A program made the position numbers and the translations under genes. Under the pieces are notes generated by a model. It searched no databases, was not told the DNA's origin, and was given only the letters and a program-made list of their open reading frames with translations. Shown here in pieces: positions 46,695 through 56,468 of a DNA stretch of 64,000 nt; the first letter of the stretch is position 1; every line of letters begins with the position of its first letter. This DNA is from Mojavia pulchra JT2-VF2 (GTDB lineage Bacteria; Cyanobacteriota; Cyanobacteriia; Cyanobacteriales; Nostocaceae): contig JAHHHN010000001.1 of NCBI GenBank assembly GCA_019359325.1, positions 496,001-560,000 on the forward strand, given 5' to 3'.

Positions 46695-47861
46695 ATGAGA
46701 ATAGCAGTTGCCAAAGAAATCGAAGTTGGTGAACGTCGTGTAGCATTAATTCCTGACACAGTTGCCCGATTAGTAAAACAAGGTTTAGAAGTTTGGGTAG
46801 AAACAGGTGTAGGAGAGCGAGCATTTTTTAGCGATTCTGCTTATGAGGCAGCAGGAGCCAAAATTATTGCCGATACTGTGACATTATGGGGTGAAGCAGA
46901 TATTCTTTTGAAAGTCAGTCCGCCACAAGAACGGGAAGATGGACGTTCCGAAATTGACTTACTAAAGCAAGGAGCTGTATTAATTAGCTTTTTGAATCCA
47001 TTAGGAAATCCTTTGGTGGTGCAGCAACTGGCAAATCGCCAAGTGACAGCCTTAAGTATGGAAATGATTCCCCGCACCACCAGGGCACAAAGCATGGATG
47101 CATTGTCCTCGCAAGCGTCCCTAGCAGGTTATAAATCCGTATTAATTGCCGCAGCAGCATTGCCGAAATATTTCCCGATGCTGACTACAGCCGCAGGTAC
47201 AATCGCCCCAGCCAAAATATTTATCATGGGTGCTGGTGTAGCAGGATTGCAAGCGATCGCCACCGCTAGGCGCTTAGGAGCAGTAGTAGAAGCCTTTGAT
47301 ATCCGTCCTGCCGTCAAAGAAGAAGTCCAAAGCTTAGGGGCAAAATTCGTCGAAGTTAAACTCGAAGAAGAAACCGTCGCGGCTGGTGGCTACGCCAAAG
47401 AGATTTCTGAGGCTAGCAAACAGCGCACCCAGGAAATTGTTGCCGAACACGTCAAGAACGCCGATGTGGTGATTACTACCGCCCAAGTTCCTGGAAGAAA
47501 AGCGCCTTTGCTTGTCACTGAAGAAATGGTGGCTCAGATGAAGCCAGGTTCAGTAATTGTAGATTTAGCTGCCGAACAGGGCGGTAACTGCGCCTGCACC
47601 GATCCCGGCAAAGATATTGTTTGGAATGGTGTAACGATTATCGGGCCAATTAATCTCCCCTCATCAATGCCAGTTCACGCCAGCCAACTGTATGCTAAAA
47701 ACGTGACATCGTTGATGCAATTGTTAATTAAAGATAAAGCTTTACAGGTTAACTTTGTCGACGACATCGTTGATGCGGCTTGCGTTACCCACGCAGGTGA
47801 AATTCGCTCTCAACGAGTACGCGATGCGCTACAAGCTATTAGCGGCGTAAAGACAACTTAA
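46695..47861 (+). CDS. pntAA: NAD(P) transhydrogenase subunit alpha part 1
   Basis: The 388-residue NAD(H)-binding domain (dI) of the proton-pumping transhydrogenase, which moves hydride between NADH and NADP+ at the membrane. It shows MRIAVAKEIEVGERRVALIP, the loop MEMIPRTTRAQSMDALSSQA, and the dinucleotide fold IFIMGAGVAGLQAIATARRLGA. I start at ATG 46695, which has AGGAG 6 nt upstream; the frame extends to a TTG at 46659. The alpha chain is split into two genes here, as usual in cyanobacteria. Confidence 0.95.
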   Translation: MRIAVAKEIEVGERRVALIPDTVARLVKQGLEVWVETGVGERAFFSDSAYEAAGAKIIADTVTLWGEADILLKVSPPQEREDGRSEIDLLKQGAVLISFLNPLGNPLVVQQLANRQVTALSMEMIPRTTRAQSMDALSSQASLAGYKSVLIAAAALPKYFPMLTTAAGTIAPAKIFIMGAGVAGLQAIATARRLGAVVEAFDIRPAVKEEVQSLGAKFVEVKLEEETVAAGGYAKEISEASKQRTQEIVAEHVKNADVVITTAQVPGRKAPLLVTEEMVAQMKPGSVIVDLAAEQGGNCACTDPGKDIVWNGVTIIGPINLPSSMPVHASQLYAKNVTSLMQLLIKDKALQVNFVDDIVDAACVTHAGEIRSQRVRDALQAISGVKTT

Positions 47862-47955
47862 TTTAGCAAAAGTAATAAGCAATGGGTAATGGGTAATTGC
47901 AAAAAAAACTGTTACTAATTACCAATTAGCAATTATCAAAAGGAGTTTTTATTTC

Positions 47956-48249
47956 ATGACAGATGCATTGCTTGCTGCTTTATTTGTATTTGTCTTGGCA
48001 TCGTTTATCGGCTTTGAAGTCATCAACAAAGTACCACCGACTTTACACACGCCTTTGATGTCAGGCTCAAATGCAATTTCCGGTATTGCTGTATTGGGAG
48101 CAATAGTAGCTTCCGGTGCTAGAGAGACAAATGTTTCGGTGATTCTTGGTTTGATTGCTGTCGTATTGGCAACAGTCAACGTTGTCGGTGGTTTCTTAGT
48201 CACAGATCGGATGTTGCAAATGTTTAAGAAAAAGGAGATTAAGGCGTGA
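47956..48249 (+). CDS. pntAB: NAD(P) transhydrogenase subunit alpha part 2
   Basis: A 97-residue membrane protein with three helices (LLAALFVFVLASFIGFEVI, GIAVLGAIVAS and ILGLIAVVLATVNVVGGFLV) and the conserved HTPLMSGSNAISG. It forms part of the membrane domain dII. AGGAG lies 10 nt before ATG 47956. Its stop overlaps the GTG of pntB in a GTGA junction. Confidence 0.94.
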   Translation: MTDALLAALFVFVLASFIGFEVINKVPPTLHTPLMSGSNAISGIAVLGAIVASGARETNVSVILGLIAVVLATVNVVGGFLVTDRMLQMFKKKEIKA

Positions 48250-49652
48250 GCGACTTTATACCAACTGGGATTCAACTGACGTACTTAGTCGCTGCATCCT
48301 TATTCATTCTGGGATTGAAAAAGCTGGGTTCACCCGCCACAGCACGAAATGGCAATATCATAGCAGCTGTGGGAATGCTGCTGGCGATCGTGGCGACAAT
48401 GCTAGATCAGCATGTGTTGAATTACGAAATGATTTTGTTGGGCTTGGCGATTGGATCGGGAATTGGTGCGATCGCCGCTTACAAAGTTCAAATGACAGAA
48501 ATGCCCCAAATGGTGGGTTTACTTAACGGTTTGGGTGGCGCTGCTTCCGCACTTGTCGCCGTTGCCGAATTCTGGCGATTATTGGATAGTTCGCAACCGA
48601 TTCCCCTAGATGTCAACATTTCCATGCTGCTGGATGTGTTAATCGGTGGTGTTACCTTCACAGGCAGCTTTTTAGCCTTTGCAAAATTGCAAGGTTTAAT
48701 CAGCGGTTCCCCGATTACATTTCCTTTCCAGCAACCATTTAACCTTCTGCTTCTGGGTGCTTATATAGCAGGTAGTGCTTACTTAATCATCACACCGGAT
48801 AGCTTACCCATATTCTTAGGAGTCGTTGCGGTTTCCTTAGTGTTGGGTGTAATGTTCGTCATCCCCATTGGTGGTGGCGATATGCCTGTAGTCATTTCGC
48901 TGTTGAACTCCTTGTCAGGTGTAGCAGCATCAGCCGCCGGATTCGTGGTGATGAACAATATGTTGATCATCGCTGGGGCATTAGTGGGGGCCTCTGGCTT
49001 AATTCTCACCGAAATTATGTGTAAGGCGATGAACCGTTCTCTGTTCAGCGTGCTGTTCAGTGCTTTTGGCACAGGGAGTGCTGCTGGTGGTGGTGCTGCT
49101 GGTGGCGGTGCAACCGATCAAACCGTCCGCAGCATCGATCCCGAAGAAGGGGCAATGATGTTAGGTTATGCCCGTTCTGTGGTGATTGTGCCTGGTTATG
49201 GTATGGCAGTTGCCCAAGCGCAGCATAGCGTCCGGGAATTGTCAGATCAACTAGAACGGATGGGTGTTGATGTCAAGTACGCTATTCACCCCGTCGCTGG
49301 AAGAATGCCAGGACACATGAACGTGTTACTGGCTGAGGCAAATGTGCCTTATACCCAGTTGTATGACATGGAAGATATTAATCCCCAGTTTGATCAAGCG
49401 GATGTGGCTTTAGTAATTGGGGCAAATGATGTAGTAAATCCAGCAGCGCGGAGTGATGCTAATAGCCCAATTTATGGGATGCCAATTCTAGAAGTGGATA
49501 AGGCAAAGCAGACAATTGTGATTAAGCGCGGGATGAGTACAGGTTTTGCCGGTGTAGATAATGAGTTGTTCTACAAAGAGAAAACTACAATGCTTTTTGG
49601 TAGTGCTAAAGATATGGTGGCGAAGTTGGTTTCTGAAGTGAAGCAACTGTAA
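48246..49652 (+). CDS. pntB: NAD(P) transhydrogenase subunit beta
   Basis: The 468-residue beta subunit starts at GTG 48246, overlapping pntAB by 4 bp. Eight or nine helices in the first 270 residues complete the proton channel, and the C-terminal dIII domain binds NADP(H): VVIVPGYGMAVAQAQH, DVKYAIHPVAGRMPGHMNVLLAEA, VALVIGANDVVNPAA and the KRGMSTGFAGVDNELF loop. The enzyme uses the proton gradient to set the NADPH/NADH balance, mainly under mixotrophic or low-light growth in cyanobacteria. Confidence 0.96.
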   Translation: MSDFIPTGIQLTYLVAASLFILGLKKLGSPATARNGNIIAAVGMLLAIVATMLDQHVLNYEMILLGLAIGSGIGAIAAYKVQMTEMPQMVGLLNGLGGAASALVAVAEFWRLLDSSQPIPLDVNISMLLDVLIGGVTFTGSFLAFAKLQGLISGSPITFPFQQPFNLLLLGAYIAGSAYLIITPDSLPIFLGVVAVSLVLGVMFVIPIGGGDMPVVISLLNSLSGVAASAAGFVVMNNMLIIAGALVGASGLILTEIMCKAMNRSLFSVLFSAFGTGSAAGGGAAGGGATDQTVRSIDPEEGAMMLGYARSVVIVPGYGMAVAQAQHSVRELSDQLERMGVDVKYAIHPVAGRMPGHMNVLLAEANVPYTQLYDMEDINPQFDQADVALVIGANDVVNPAARSDANSPIYGMPILEVDKAKQTIVIKRGMSTGFAGVDNELFYKEKTTMLFGSAKDMVAKLVSEVKQL

Positions 49653-49657
49653 GAGAA

Positions 49658-49809
49658 ACGAACCGCAGAGGCGCAAAGGGCGCGAAGTAAAGAAAGAATT
49701 AGAGAGTTGGTTTGCCTTGGAGGTGTGATGCTTCTGGGGCAAGTTTTTTATTTAGAGAATTGGCTCACGCCAAGGCGCAAAGATGCAAAGGAAAGAAAGA
49801 ATTAAGAGA
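49658..49809. repeat. Two GCAGAGGCGCAAAG-type interspersed repeats
   Basis: CGCAGAGGCGCAAAGGGCGC (from 49665) and ACGCCAAGGCGCAAAGATGC (from 49767) are each followed by AAGAAAGAATTA. A related copy in inverted orientation lies near 50352-50373 in the HNH remnant. The family is common between genes of filamentous cyanobacteria. Confidence 0.6.
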
Positions 49810-49869
49810 TTCGACTTGTTTTGAAATTTAAAAATTTTTAAGCTAAGATTTTTAATTAAACTTTCAATT

Positions 49870-50394
49870 TTAATAATCTTGGTTAATACGGTTTAGAAAT
49901 TCCTTCCATCTAGATACAAGTGCTGACTGACTTGGTTGATATTGAGAGCATATAAGTTTTCTACCATCCAATTTTTGATAATGAGTTTGTAAAACTTTTG
50001 GATGAAACTTCACTTCTAGAGATTCTGGGTTAATACCCAATAAATTTAGATCAAATAAAGTATGTAAGTCTGCACGTAACAAAAGCCCATTATCTGGATG
50101 ATTATCATCAGTACCACGATAGGGTGAGATATGGGCAGCTTCTAAAACATCAAGTAGCTTTAACCCAGTAATCATACATTAATCGCCATAGCGTTGACGC
50201 AACAAGTCTCTAAATTTGGACTGTCCACGACGTTCTTTAATTTGACGAAATACAGTTTCACGTCTATCTTCCGTTACAGGAACATATTCAGAAGCTTCAT
50301 CACTTTGAAGATATTTATAATCACTGTTTTCATTAATTAATTTAGCATCTCTTTCCTCTGCGTCTCTGCGTGAGATAAAAAAAGCGATCGCCTT
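49870..50394 (-). pseudogene. HNH endonuclease gene broken by an in-frame stop
   Basis: The C-terminal part from ATG 50175 holds most of an HNH domain: LEAAHISPYRG, DDNHPDNGLLLRADLHTLFDL. Upstream in the same frame, YVPVTEDRRETVFRQIKERR and GQSKFRDLLRQRYGD match the family lead-in, but a TAA at 50179-50181 interrupts them just before CMITG. AAA to TAA would be one change. Farther up, the frame runs into a GCAGAGACGCAGAGG repeat and has no start, so the 5' end is also lost. A shorter translated product from 50175 is possible but would lack the usual N-terminus. Confidence 0.75.
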
Positions 50395-50418
50395 TTACGA
50401 CGCGCCAATATGCAATCG

Positions 50419-50772
50419 CTAATTTGTTGGTTGAGAAAGATTTAAAACCACAGCTAATGCTTGAGAAACAAGTTGCATTTCTGAATCAGATAGTTGACCA
50501 AGTTTTCTCACTAATCTGGTTTCTGAAACTGAGCGGATTTGAAAAGTATCCACACCAGAAACTTTAGCTAAACCATTATCTGCACTTGCTTCCAGTCGCA
50601 CCATCCAAGGTCTGACTGCATATCTTTCTTTCCAATCTGTAACTGGAACAATGACTTTCAAAGGCAAAATCCCAATAGCATCATCATTGACTATGATACA
50701 AGGACGCTTCTTGCTAATTTCCGTCCCTACAGTTGGATCTAAATTCACTAACCAGACTTGACCTCTATACAT
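50419..50772 (-). CDS. PemK/MazF-type toxin (endoribonuclease)
   Basis: A 117-residue MazF-fold toxin: MYRGQVWLVNLDPTVGTEISKKRPCIIVNDDAIG, then LKVIVPVTDW and VSGVDTFQIRSVSETRLV. These RNases cut mRNA when unbalanced by the antitoxin. I start at ATG 50772, the family start, which overlaps the antitoxin stop by 8 bp; ATG 50799 and 50844 are in frame and possible. The key RP...N region and the Asp/Thr in VDTFQ are intact, so it should be active. Confidence 0.9.
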   Translation of the reverse strand: MYRGQVWLVNLDPTVGTEISKKRPCIIVNDDAIGILPLKVIVPVTDWKERYAVRPWMVRLEASADNGLAKVSGVDTFQIRSVSETRLVRKLGQLSDSEMQLVSQALAVVLNLSQPTN

Positions 50773-51031
50773 AAGAGGCTGAGTTGTGGAGGTCTTCATC
50801 TGGATATTCGTAAAAATCTTCCCCTTCCAAATCAGAGAAGACATTTAATTCACTATCAGATGCGTAGTCTGCAACAGCTGTGATTGCGGCTAGTATTAAT
50901 TGGCGTTTTTGCTCATCTTTGGTAAGTGAATTTTGCTCTCTAAGTACCAGTTTCAAAGCTGCTTCAGCTATTGTTAAACGATCGCTTACACTTAAATTTA
51001 CAAGTGCTTGGAGAATTTCCTGAGTTCCCAT
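50765..51031 (-). CDS. Antitoxin-like partner of the PemK/MazF toxin
   Basis: An 88-residue acidic protein starting at ATG 51031. The N-terminal helical part (EILQALVNLSVSDRLTIAEAALKLV) fits the helical antitoxins seen with PemK in cyanobacteria, and the acidic C-terminus (SDLEGEDFYEYPDEDLHNSA) would wrap the toxin. Order antitoxin-then-toxin with an 8-bp overlap is typical. The pair probably represses its own promoter. Confidence 0.8.
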   Translation of the reverse strand: MGTQEILQALVNLSVSDRLTIAEAALKLVLREQNSLTKDEQKRQLILAAITAVADYASDSELNVFSDLEGEDFYEYPDEDLHNSASYV

Positions 51032-51077
51032 GCTAATTCATAGAGCCACTTATATTACTCATAGTAATGAATTTATC

Positions 51078-52175
51078 TTATTCTTCGCTATCTTGATACA
51101 AATCCTGCAAGGCTTGCAGTTGAGTTTTACGAGCAACACGACGATATTTTTTACTTTCTAATTTTGGCTCGTATTGGCTCTGACCTTTGCCTTTGGTTTT
51201 TAACTTCAAGGTAGATTCAGGATCAGCTTGTTGGTTTAGGTGAGTTTGATACGCGATCGCATCTGCTAAAAATTCCACATAATGTTCATATCGCTCCCAG
51301 TCTCCCCGCACAGCACAATCTGGTTCATCTCGATGCAGGCAATCGCTAAACCGACAGCTACCAACAGCTAAACGCTCTCTGGCTTCGGGAAAATAATATA
51401 TTAATTCTTCGGGAGTACAATAGAGGTCAGGCTGATTAAAACCTGGAGTATCTGCCAATAAGCCCCCATTAGGTAATTCAAATAACTCTACGTGGCGGGT
51501 AGTATGGCGACCACGAGCCAACTTGCCAGAAACTTCACCTACTCGCAAATTGGCATTGGGAATTAGTGTATTAATTAAACTTGATTTACCAACGCCAGAA
51601 GGCCCAGCAACTACAGTAATTTTATCTTGAAGATGGCTGGTTAATTGGTCAATATTTATACTATTTATGACGCTAATAAATAACGGCTGATAACCCCAAC
51701 CAACAAGGCGATCGCTAATTTTTTGTTGCACCTGGGGTGAAACTAAATCACTTTTATTCAGGCATAAAACTACATCTAAACCTGTTGATTCAGCCTTAAC
51801 TAAAAAGCGACTTAACTGGTAAGGTTCCAGAGGTGGATCTGCAACAGCGAATACCAGCATGATTTTGTCAACATTGGCGATGGGCGGACGATCTAATTGA
51901 GTTTGACGGGGTAAAACATCAGCGATCGCTCCTCGTCCTCCAGCCCAATCTGGTTCTTCAATGACCACGCGATCGCCCACCATCACTTGTTGCCCAATTT
52001 TTTTCAAGCGTGATCTGCGGGTGCAGAGGAGGAGTGAGGGAGGGGGAGAATGAGAGACAAGGGGAGTATTTATGTCCTTGTCTCCTACATCCAGCTGGAC
52101 TTGGTAAAAATTTGCTTGTACAGCTAACACAGTACCTATTAACTGTCCAGTGGCGAAATCAGATTTTCCTGTCAT
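51078..52175 (-). CDS. rsgA: Ribosome small subunit-dependent GTPase RsgA
   Basis: A 365-residue circularly permuted GTPase that acts in late 30S assembly. An OB domain is followed by G4 LNKSDLV, G1 GPSGVGKSSLINTL, a G2-like TTRHVELF and G3 DTPGF, then the zinc-binding CRFSDCLHRDEPDC. The OB domain has an inserted low-complexity piece (INTPLVSHSPPPSLLL) encoded by a purine-rich repeat-like stretch. I start at ATG 52175, overlapping the tusA stop by 4 bp (ATGA). The basic C-terminal tail (KYRRVARKTQLQAL) may bind rRNA. Confidence 0.95.
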   Translation of the reverse strand: MTGKSDFATGQLIGTVLAVQANFYQVQLDVGDKDINTPLVSHSPPPSLLLCTRRSRLKKIGQQVMVGDRVVIEEPDWAGGRGAIADVLPRQTQLDRPPIANVDKIMLVFAVADPPLEPYQLSRFLVKAESTGLDVVLCLNKSDLVSPQVQQKISDRLVGWGYQPLFISVINSINIDQLTSHLQDKITVVAGPSGVGKSSLINTLIPNANLRVGEVSGKLARGRHTTRHVELFELPNGGLLADTPGFNQPDLYCTPEELIYYFPEARERLAVGSCRFSDCLHRDEPDCAVRGDWERYEHYVEFLADAIAYQTHLNQQADPESTLKLKTKGKGQSQYEPKLESKKYRRVARKTQLQALQDLYQDSEE

Positions 52176-52429
52176 TGGGCAATCACAGGACGGCGTACTA
52201 ACAACGAAAAATAACCAGAGCAATCTGCAATTTGTTCTACTTGATAGCCTGCCATTGCTAGGCTATCAGGAACCTGCTCAATTGGCTCTCCAGGGTCAAG
52301 CCAAACTTCGAGCAATCCTCCCGGTGACATTTTCTCTAGACGTAGTTTTGTCCGAACAAAATTAATCGGGCAAGGAGTGCCGCGCAAGTCAAGTTGAGCA
52401 TCAGGAGATGATAGAGAAGAGGGCTTCAT
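52172..52429 (-). CDS. TusA-family sulfur carrier protein
   Basis: An 85-residue protein with the TusA pattern LDLRGTPCPINFVRTKLRLEKM, in which the Cys of CPxxF carries the persulfide, then LLEVWLDPGEPIEQVPDSLAM and GYFSLLVRR. It should pass sulfur for tRNA thiolation or cofactor synthesis. It starts at ATG 52429, sharing one base with the dnaJ stop, and ends within the rsgA start, so all three are translationally coupled. No other Tus genes are present. Confidence 0.92.
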   Translation of the reverse strand: MKPSSLSSPDAQLDLRGTPCPINFVRTKLRLEKMSPGGLLEVWLDPGEPIEQVPDSLAMAGYQVEQIADCSGYFSLLVRRPVIAQ

Positions 52430-53556
52430 TACTTAAACAGATTTCCTAAAAATCCTTCTAGACCGCCTTTACCAGTACGCTCTCCCTTAATTTTAGCCAG
52501 CTTCTCTAACAATTCTCGCTCCTCCGGAGTCACCTTGTTAGGAATATCGATTAGCACTGTCAGCATATGGTCTCCCCGACTGACAGGATTACCTAAGCGA
52601 GGTACACCACGATTTTCTAACTTCATCACCGTATTTGGTTGAGTTCCGGCGGGAATTATAAGTTCTACAGGCCCATCGACCGTATCTACTTCTAAACGGC
52701 AACCTAAAATTGCTTGCAGGTAGCTAATTTTAATTTCTGAGAGAATATTAATACCATCTCGGTGGAATTCCTCATCCTCATTCACGAATAAGTACACGTA
52801 CAAATCTCCAGGCGGGCCACCACGCTGCCCCGCATCTCCTTCTTGAGAAATCCGCAAGCGTGTGCCATTATCTACACCCGCAGGAATAGTAATTTTGAGT
52901 TTTTTAGTGATTTGATTTGTGCCTTTACCGTCGCAAGCATCACATTTGTCTTCAATCACCATCCCCGTACCATTACACGTAGGACAAGTTGAAACTTGAG
53001 TGAAACTGCCAAAAGGCGTTCTAGTAACACGGCGTACTTGACCCGAGCCGCTGCAAGTCGAACAAGTCCGAGGACGAGTTCCTGGCTTTGCGCCTGAACC
53101 GGTACAGACATCGCAAGTTTCTAGATGAGAAATGCGAATTTCTTTTTCACCACCAAATACCGCTTCCCGAAAATCTAACTTCAGGTCTAATCGCAGGTCA
53201 TCACCCCGCGCCGGCCCACTGCGTCGTCTTTGCGTTGTTGGGCCACCCATTCCACCAGCAAAACCACTGAAAATGCTTTCAAAGATATCGGCAAAGCCGC
53301 CCATGTCGCCCATATCTTGGAAGCCTACACCAGCGCCTGAAACACCCTCAGGCCCAAAGCGGTCATAACGAGCGCGGGTTTCCGGCTCGGAAAGCACTTC
53401 ATAAGCGCGGTTAATCTCCTTAAAGCGATCCTCCGCTCCCGGTTCTTTGTTCACATCTGGGTGATACTTCCGGGCTAAACGGCGGTAGGCTTGTTTGATA
53501 TCTTCTTTGTCGGCGTCACGGGAGACACCCAAAATTTCATAATAGTCGCGGGCCAT
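52429..53556 (-). CDS. dnaJ: Chaperone DnaJ (type I)
   Basis: A 375-residue DnaJ with all domains: J domain (1-70, with HPD in ARKYHPDVN), a Gly/Phe-rich linker, four CxxCxGxG zinc repeats ([32 protein letters not shown]) at about 145-215, and the C-terminal substrate domains. It stimulates DnaK ATPase and delivers clients. ATG 53556 is the start. It follows dnaK after about 590 bp of repeat-rich DNA, so it may have its own promoter. Confidence 0.96.
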   Translation of the reverse strand: MARDYYEILGVSRDADKEDIKQAYRRLARKYHPDVNKEPGAEDRFKEINRAYEVLSEPETRARYDRFGPEGVSGAGVGFQDMGDMGGFADIFESIFSGFAGGMGGPTTQRRRSGPARGDDLRLDLKLDFREAVFGGEKEIRISHLETCDVCTGSGAKPGTRPRTCSTCSGSGQVRRVTRTPFGSFTQVSTCPTCNGTGMVIEDKCDACDGKGTNQITKKLKITIPAGVDNGTRLRISQEGDAGQRGGPPGDLYVYLFVNEDEEFHRDGINILSEIKISYLQAILGCRLEVDTVDGPVELIIPAGTQPNTVMKLENRGVPRLGNPVSRGDHMLTVLIDIPNKVTPEERELLEKLAKIKGERTGKGGLEGFLGNLFK

Positions 53557-54147
53557 ATAGCAAAGGTAAAAGTTAGAAGTAAGAAAGCAGAAGAGCCACT
53601 GTATTGGAGAGCCAGTACGTTAAACGAGTTCCCCTATAAAGTATGTGGCGTGGCAGAAGGAAGAGGGCAAAAAGGCGAAAGGTAAAAGTTAATTTTTATT
53701 AATAATTGATTTTACCCTTTCCCTTTTAGAAAAATCACCAGCCAGTATTGAGCAACAGGTGCTTTCCTCGTAGAAGACGACAAAAGCTACAGAAATCACG
53801 AGCAAAGCAAACCTCTACTCTGACTTCTCTCTGCCTGAGGCTATCTCTTTTACAATTGTGCTACGTAGGTGGGGCAAACCCCGCCCATCCACCAGAGGAG
53901 CTAGCCGCACCATTAGGTGTGGAAAACCCCCCAATGCGTTTTGGCATCTGTGCTGGTACACCCTCTAGCCCACGGCAATTCGCTTCTACAATCTAGCAAA
54001 CTTGGGGACTGGGGACTAGGGACTGGGAAAAGCAACTTGTGCAGGGAGCAGGGAGCAGGAAAGACAAAGGGACAAGGGGACAAGGGGAAAGAACCATGAT
54101 TAACTCTTGCTCCTTGTCCTCTTCATCCAATGCCCAATACCCAATCC
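53557..54147. other. Repeat-rich gap between dnaK and dnaJ
   Basis: No supported gene. A patch at 53595-53640 (GGAGAGCCAGTACG...GAGTTCCCC) resembles interspersed patches elsewhere. From about 54002 to 54095 there are G-rich short repeats (GGGGACT, GGGACTA, GGGAGCA, GGGACAAG). Such a gap is unusually long for this operon. Confidence 0.5.
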
Positions 54148-56106
54148 CTAATCTATCGCCTCGTAATCAGCCTGTGCGGTGTTTTCGTCATCAAAATCAA
54201 AGTTAAATTGCGGTATTAGCGTTCCACCCATTGGTTGCTCCTGTTCTGAAGTAAACAGAATTTCTGAAACCTCAGCTAACTCATCATTTTGGTTATTAGC
54301 CCGGTTATACACGTTAGCACCAATGGCAAATAGCGCTTTTTGGAAATCTTCCAAGCGCTGCTGAAATTCTTGTGGAGAAATACTGGAGTTAGCTATTGCT
54401 GCTTGGAGTTGTTGGACTTTTTCATGTGCCAAAGCTTTCATCTCCTCACCAATGAAGCCGCTATTCTCCTTTAAAGTTGTTTCATAACTTAAAAATAGAT
54501 TCTCTGCCTGGTTTTTAAGTTCAACCAGTTCTTTACGTCTTTTATCTTCCTCAGCAAACACTTCGGCTGCTTGCCGCATTCGTTCTACTTCTTGGGTACT
54601 CAAGCCGCCTGTATTCGTAATCCGAATACTATGCTCCCTGCCAGTACCTTTGTCTTGAGCGCTAACCTTGAGGATGCCATTGACATCGATTTCAAAAGAT
54701 ACTTCTATTTGCGGGACGCCACGAGGTGCTGGAGGAATTCCTGCTAAAAGGAACTTACCAAGACTTTTATTATCCCGTGCCATTGCTCGTTCACCTTGGA
54801 GAACGTGTATTTCTACCGAGGTTTGCCCATCAACTGCTGTAGAAAAAATTTGGGATCTGCTGGTAGGAATTGTGGTGTTACGTTCGATGATTTTGGTAAA
54901 TACTTCTCCTAAGGTTTCAATTCCCAAAGACAGGGGTGTGACATCCAATAAAAGGAGATTATCAACTTCTCCACCTAGTACCCCGGCTTGGATAGCAGCT
55001 CCTAGTGCGACTGCTTCATCGGGGTTAACAGAGCGATCGGGAGCTTTGCCGTTGAAAAACTTGCTCAAGGCGTTTTGGACGGCAGGGATGCGGGTAGAAC
55101 CACCTACTAAAATAATCCGATCTATATCTTGTGGTTTGCGATCTGCGTCTTTCAACGCTTGGATCATCGGATCAATCGTAGCTTGAATTAAATGATTTGT
55201 TAGTTCTTCAAATTTGGAGCGGCTGAGTTCCAATTCTAGATGCTTGGGGCCTGTCTCATCAGCAGTGATAAAAGGCAAATTGATAGATGTATTCAGCATA
55301 CTAGAAAGTTCAATTTTTGCCTTTTCTGCTGCTTCCCGTAGGCGTTGCAGTGCCATTTTGTCTAGAGACAGGTCAATTTTCTCTTGTTGCTGGAAGCCTT
55401 CAATTATCCAGCGCACAATACAATCATCAAAGTCGTCACCACCGAGTTGATTATTACCATTAGTGGATTTAACTTCAAAAACACCATCTCCAAGTTGCAG
55501 GATGGATACGTCAAAAGTACCGCCTCCCAGATCAAAGACTAAAATTAGCTGCTCTTGGTTTTGCTTATCTAAACCAAAGGCTAAAGCAGCCGCAGTTGGT
55601 TCGTTGATGATCCGTAGGACTTCAAGTCCAGCAATAGTTCCCGCGTCTTTAGTTGCTTGTCTTTGAGCGTCTGTGAAATATGCTGGTACGGTAATCACTG
55701 CCTGAGTAACAGTTTCACCCAAAAAATTTTCTGCGTCCTGTTTGAGCTTTTGCAAGATCATGGCAGAAATTTCTTGTGGTGTATAGTTACGTCCGCGAAT
55801 TTGCACATCAACGGTATCGTCTCGACCTTTGACACAGTTGTAAGGTACGCGATCGCGTTGTGTATCCGTGTCTTCCCAACGAAGACCGATGAATCGCTTG
55901 ATACTGAAGACTGTGTTTTCGGCATTGGTTACGGCTTGGCGCTTTGCCAACTGACCGACTAAGCGATCGCCTCCTTTTCCAAATCCCACAATACTAGGAG
56001 TAGTTCGTCCACCTTCGGAATTAGCGATCACAAGTGTTTGACCACCTTCCATAACTGCGACGCAACTGTTAGTAGTGCCTAAGTCGATTCCAATAACTTT
56101 TCCCAT
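54148..56106 (-). CDS. dnaK: Chaperone DnaK (Hsp70)
   Basis: The 652-residue Hsp70 begins [20 protein letters not shown] and shows the phosphate and adenosine motifs [15 protein letters not shown] and [13 protein letters not shown], the linker [15 protein letters not shown] and the substrate-binding domain. It ends in an acidic tail ([17 protein letters not shown]) rather than the EEVD-like or GG-rich ends of some paralogs. Cyanobacteria have several DnaK proteins; which one this is cannot be said from the window. ATG 56106 is the start. Confidence 0.96.
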   Translation of the reverse strand: MGKVIGIDLGTTNSCVAVMEGGQTLVIANSEGGRTTPSIVGFGKGGDRLVGQLAKRQAVTNAENTVFSIKRFIGLRWEDTDTQRDRVPYNCVKGRDDTVDVQIRGRNYTPQEISAMILQKLKQDAENFLGETVTQAVITVPAYFTDAQRQATKDAGTIAGLEVLRIINEPTAAALAFGLDKQNQEQLILVFDLGGGTFDVSILQLGDGVFEVKSTNGNNQLGGDDFDDCIVRWIIEGFQQQEKIDLSLDKMALQRLREAAEKAKIELSSMLNTSINLPFITADETGPKHLELELSRSKFEELTNHLIQATIDPMIQALKDADRKPQDIDRIILVGGSTRIPAVQNALSKFFNGKAPDRSVNPDEAVALGAAIQAGVLGGEVDNLLLLDVTPLSLGIETLGEVFTKIIERNTTIPTSRSQIFSTAVDGQTSVEIHVLQGERAMARDNKSLGKFLLAGIPPAPRGVPQIEVSFEIDVNGILKVSAQDKGTGREHSIRITNTGGLSTQEVERMRQAAEVFAEEDKRRKELVELKNQAENLFLSYETTLKENSGFIGEEMKALAHEKVQQLQAAIANSSISPQEFQQRLEDFQKALFAIGANVYNRANNQNDELAEVSEILFTSEQEQPMGGTLIPQFNFDFDDENTAQADYEAID

Positions 56107-56468
56107 ACTGCTCAGTATTTTTACGGATTTCTTTTGACTTGATGCTTCGCGGACGTTCTTATTTTTGTGTTGTGCTACAGACCAACGCTCACGGAAAAGT
56201 CTGTGGAAATCCTGTTACTAACGGTAAGCAAGAAGTTGAAAAACACAGATGTGTTTCAAGGTGAGTGCTTAAAGTTACCTTTGGAGGGTTACTAACACTT
56301 GAACGTTGGTTTCTTTTCAGACAACCATGCCTCTTTATGAAAGCTAGCACCAAAGGACAAGCCGTCAAACTTCGGCTTACCGTCAACAGCCATTCCTGGA
56401 TTAAATATGGGATGCTCGCCTTTGCTAGAACCAAGGCACTTTTGGTCAGTGAGGCGAGCAAATACAGC
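56107..56468. other. grpE-dnaK gap with stem-loops
   Basis: About 360 bp. Besides the strong stem-loop at 56413-56460, AAGCC/GGCTT face each other at about 56360-56379. Two overlapping frames on opposite strands have no family resemblance. No CIRCE element (TTAGCACTC-N9-GAGTGCTAA) is seen. Confidence 0.5.
56413..56460 (-). promoter_or_regulatory. Stem-loop just downstream of grpE
   Basis: TGCTCGCCT and AGGCGAGCA form a perfect 9-bp stem, and the loop contains a second small stem (ACCAA/TTGGT at about 56430-56446). It lies 8 bp past the grpE stop. It may reduce or process read-through from grpE into dnaK. Confidence 0.6.
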
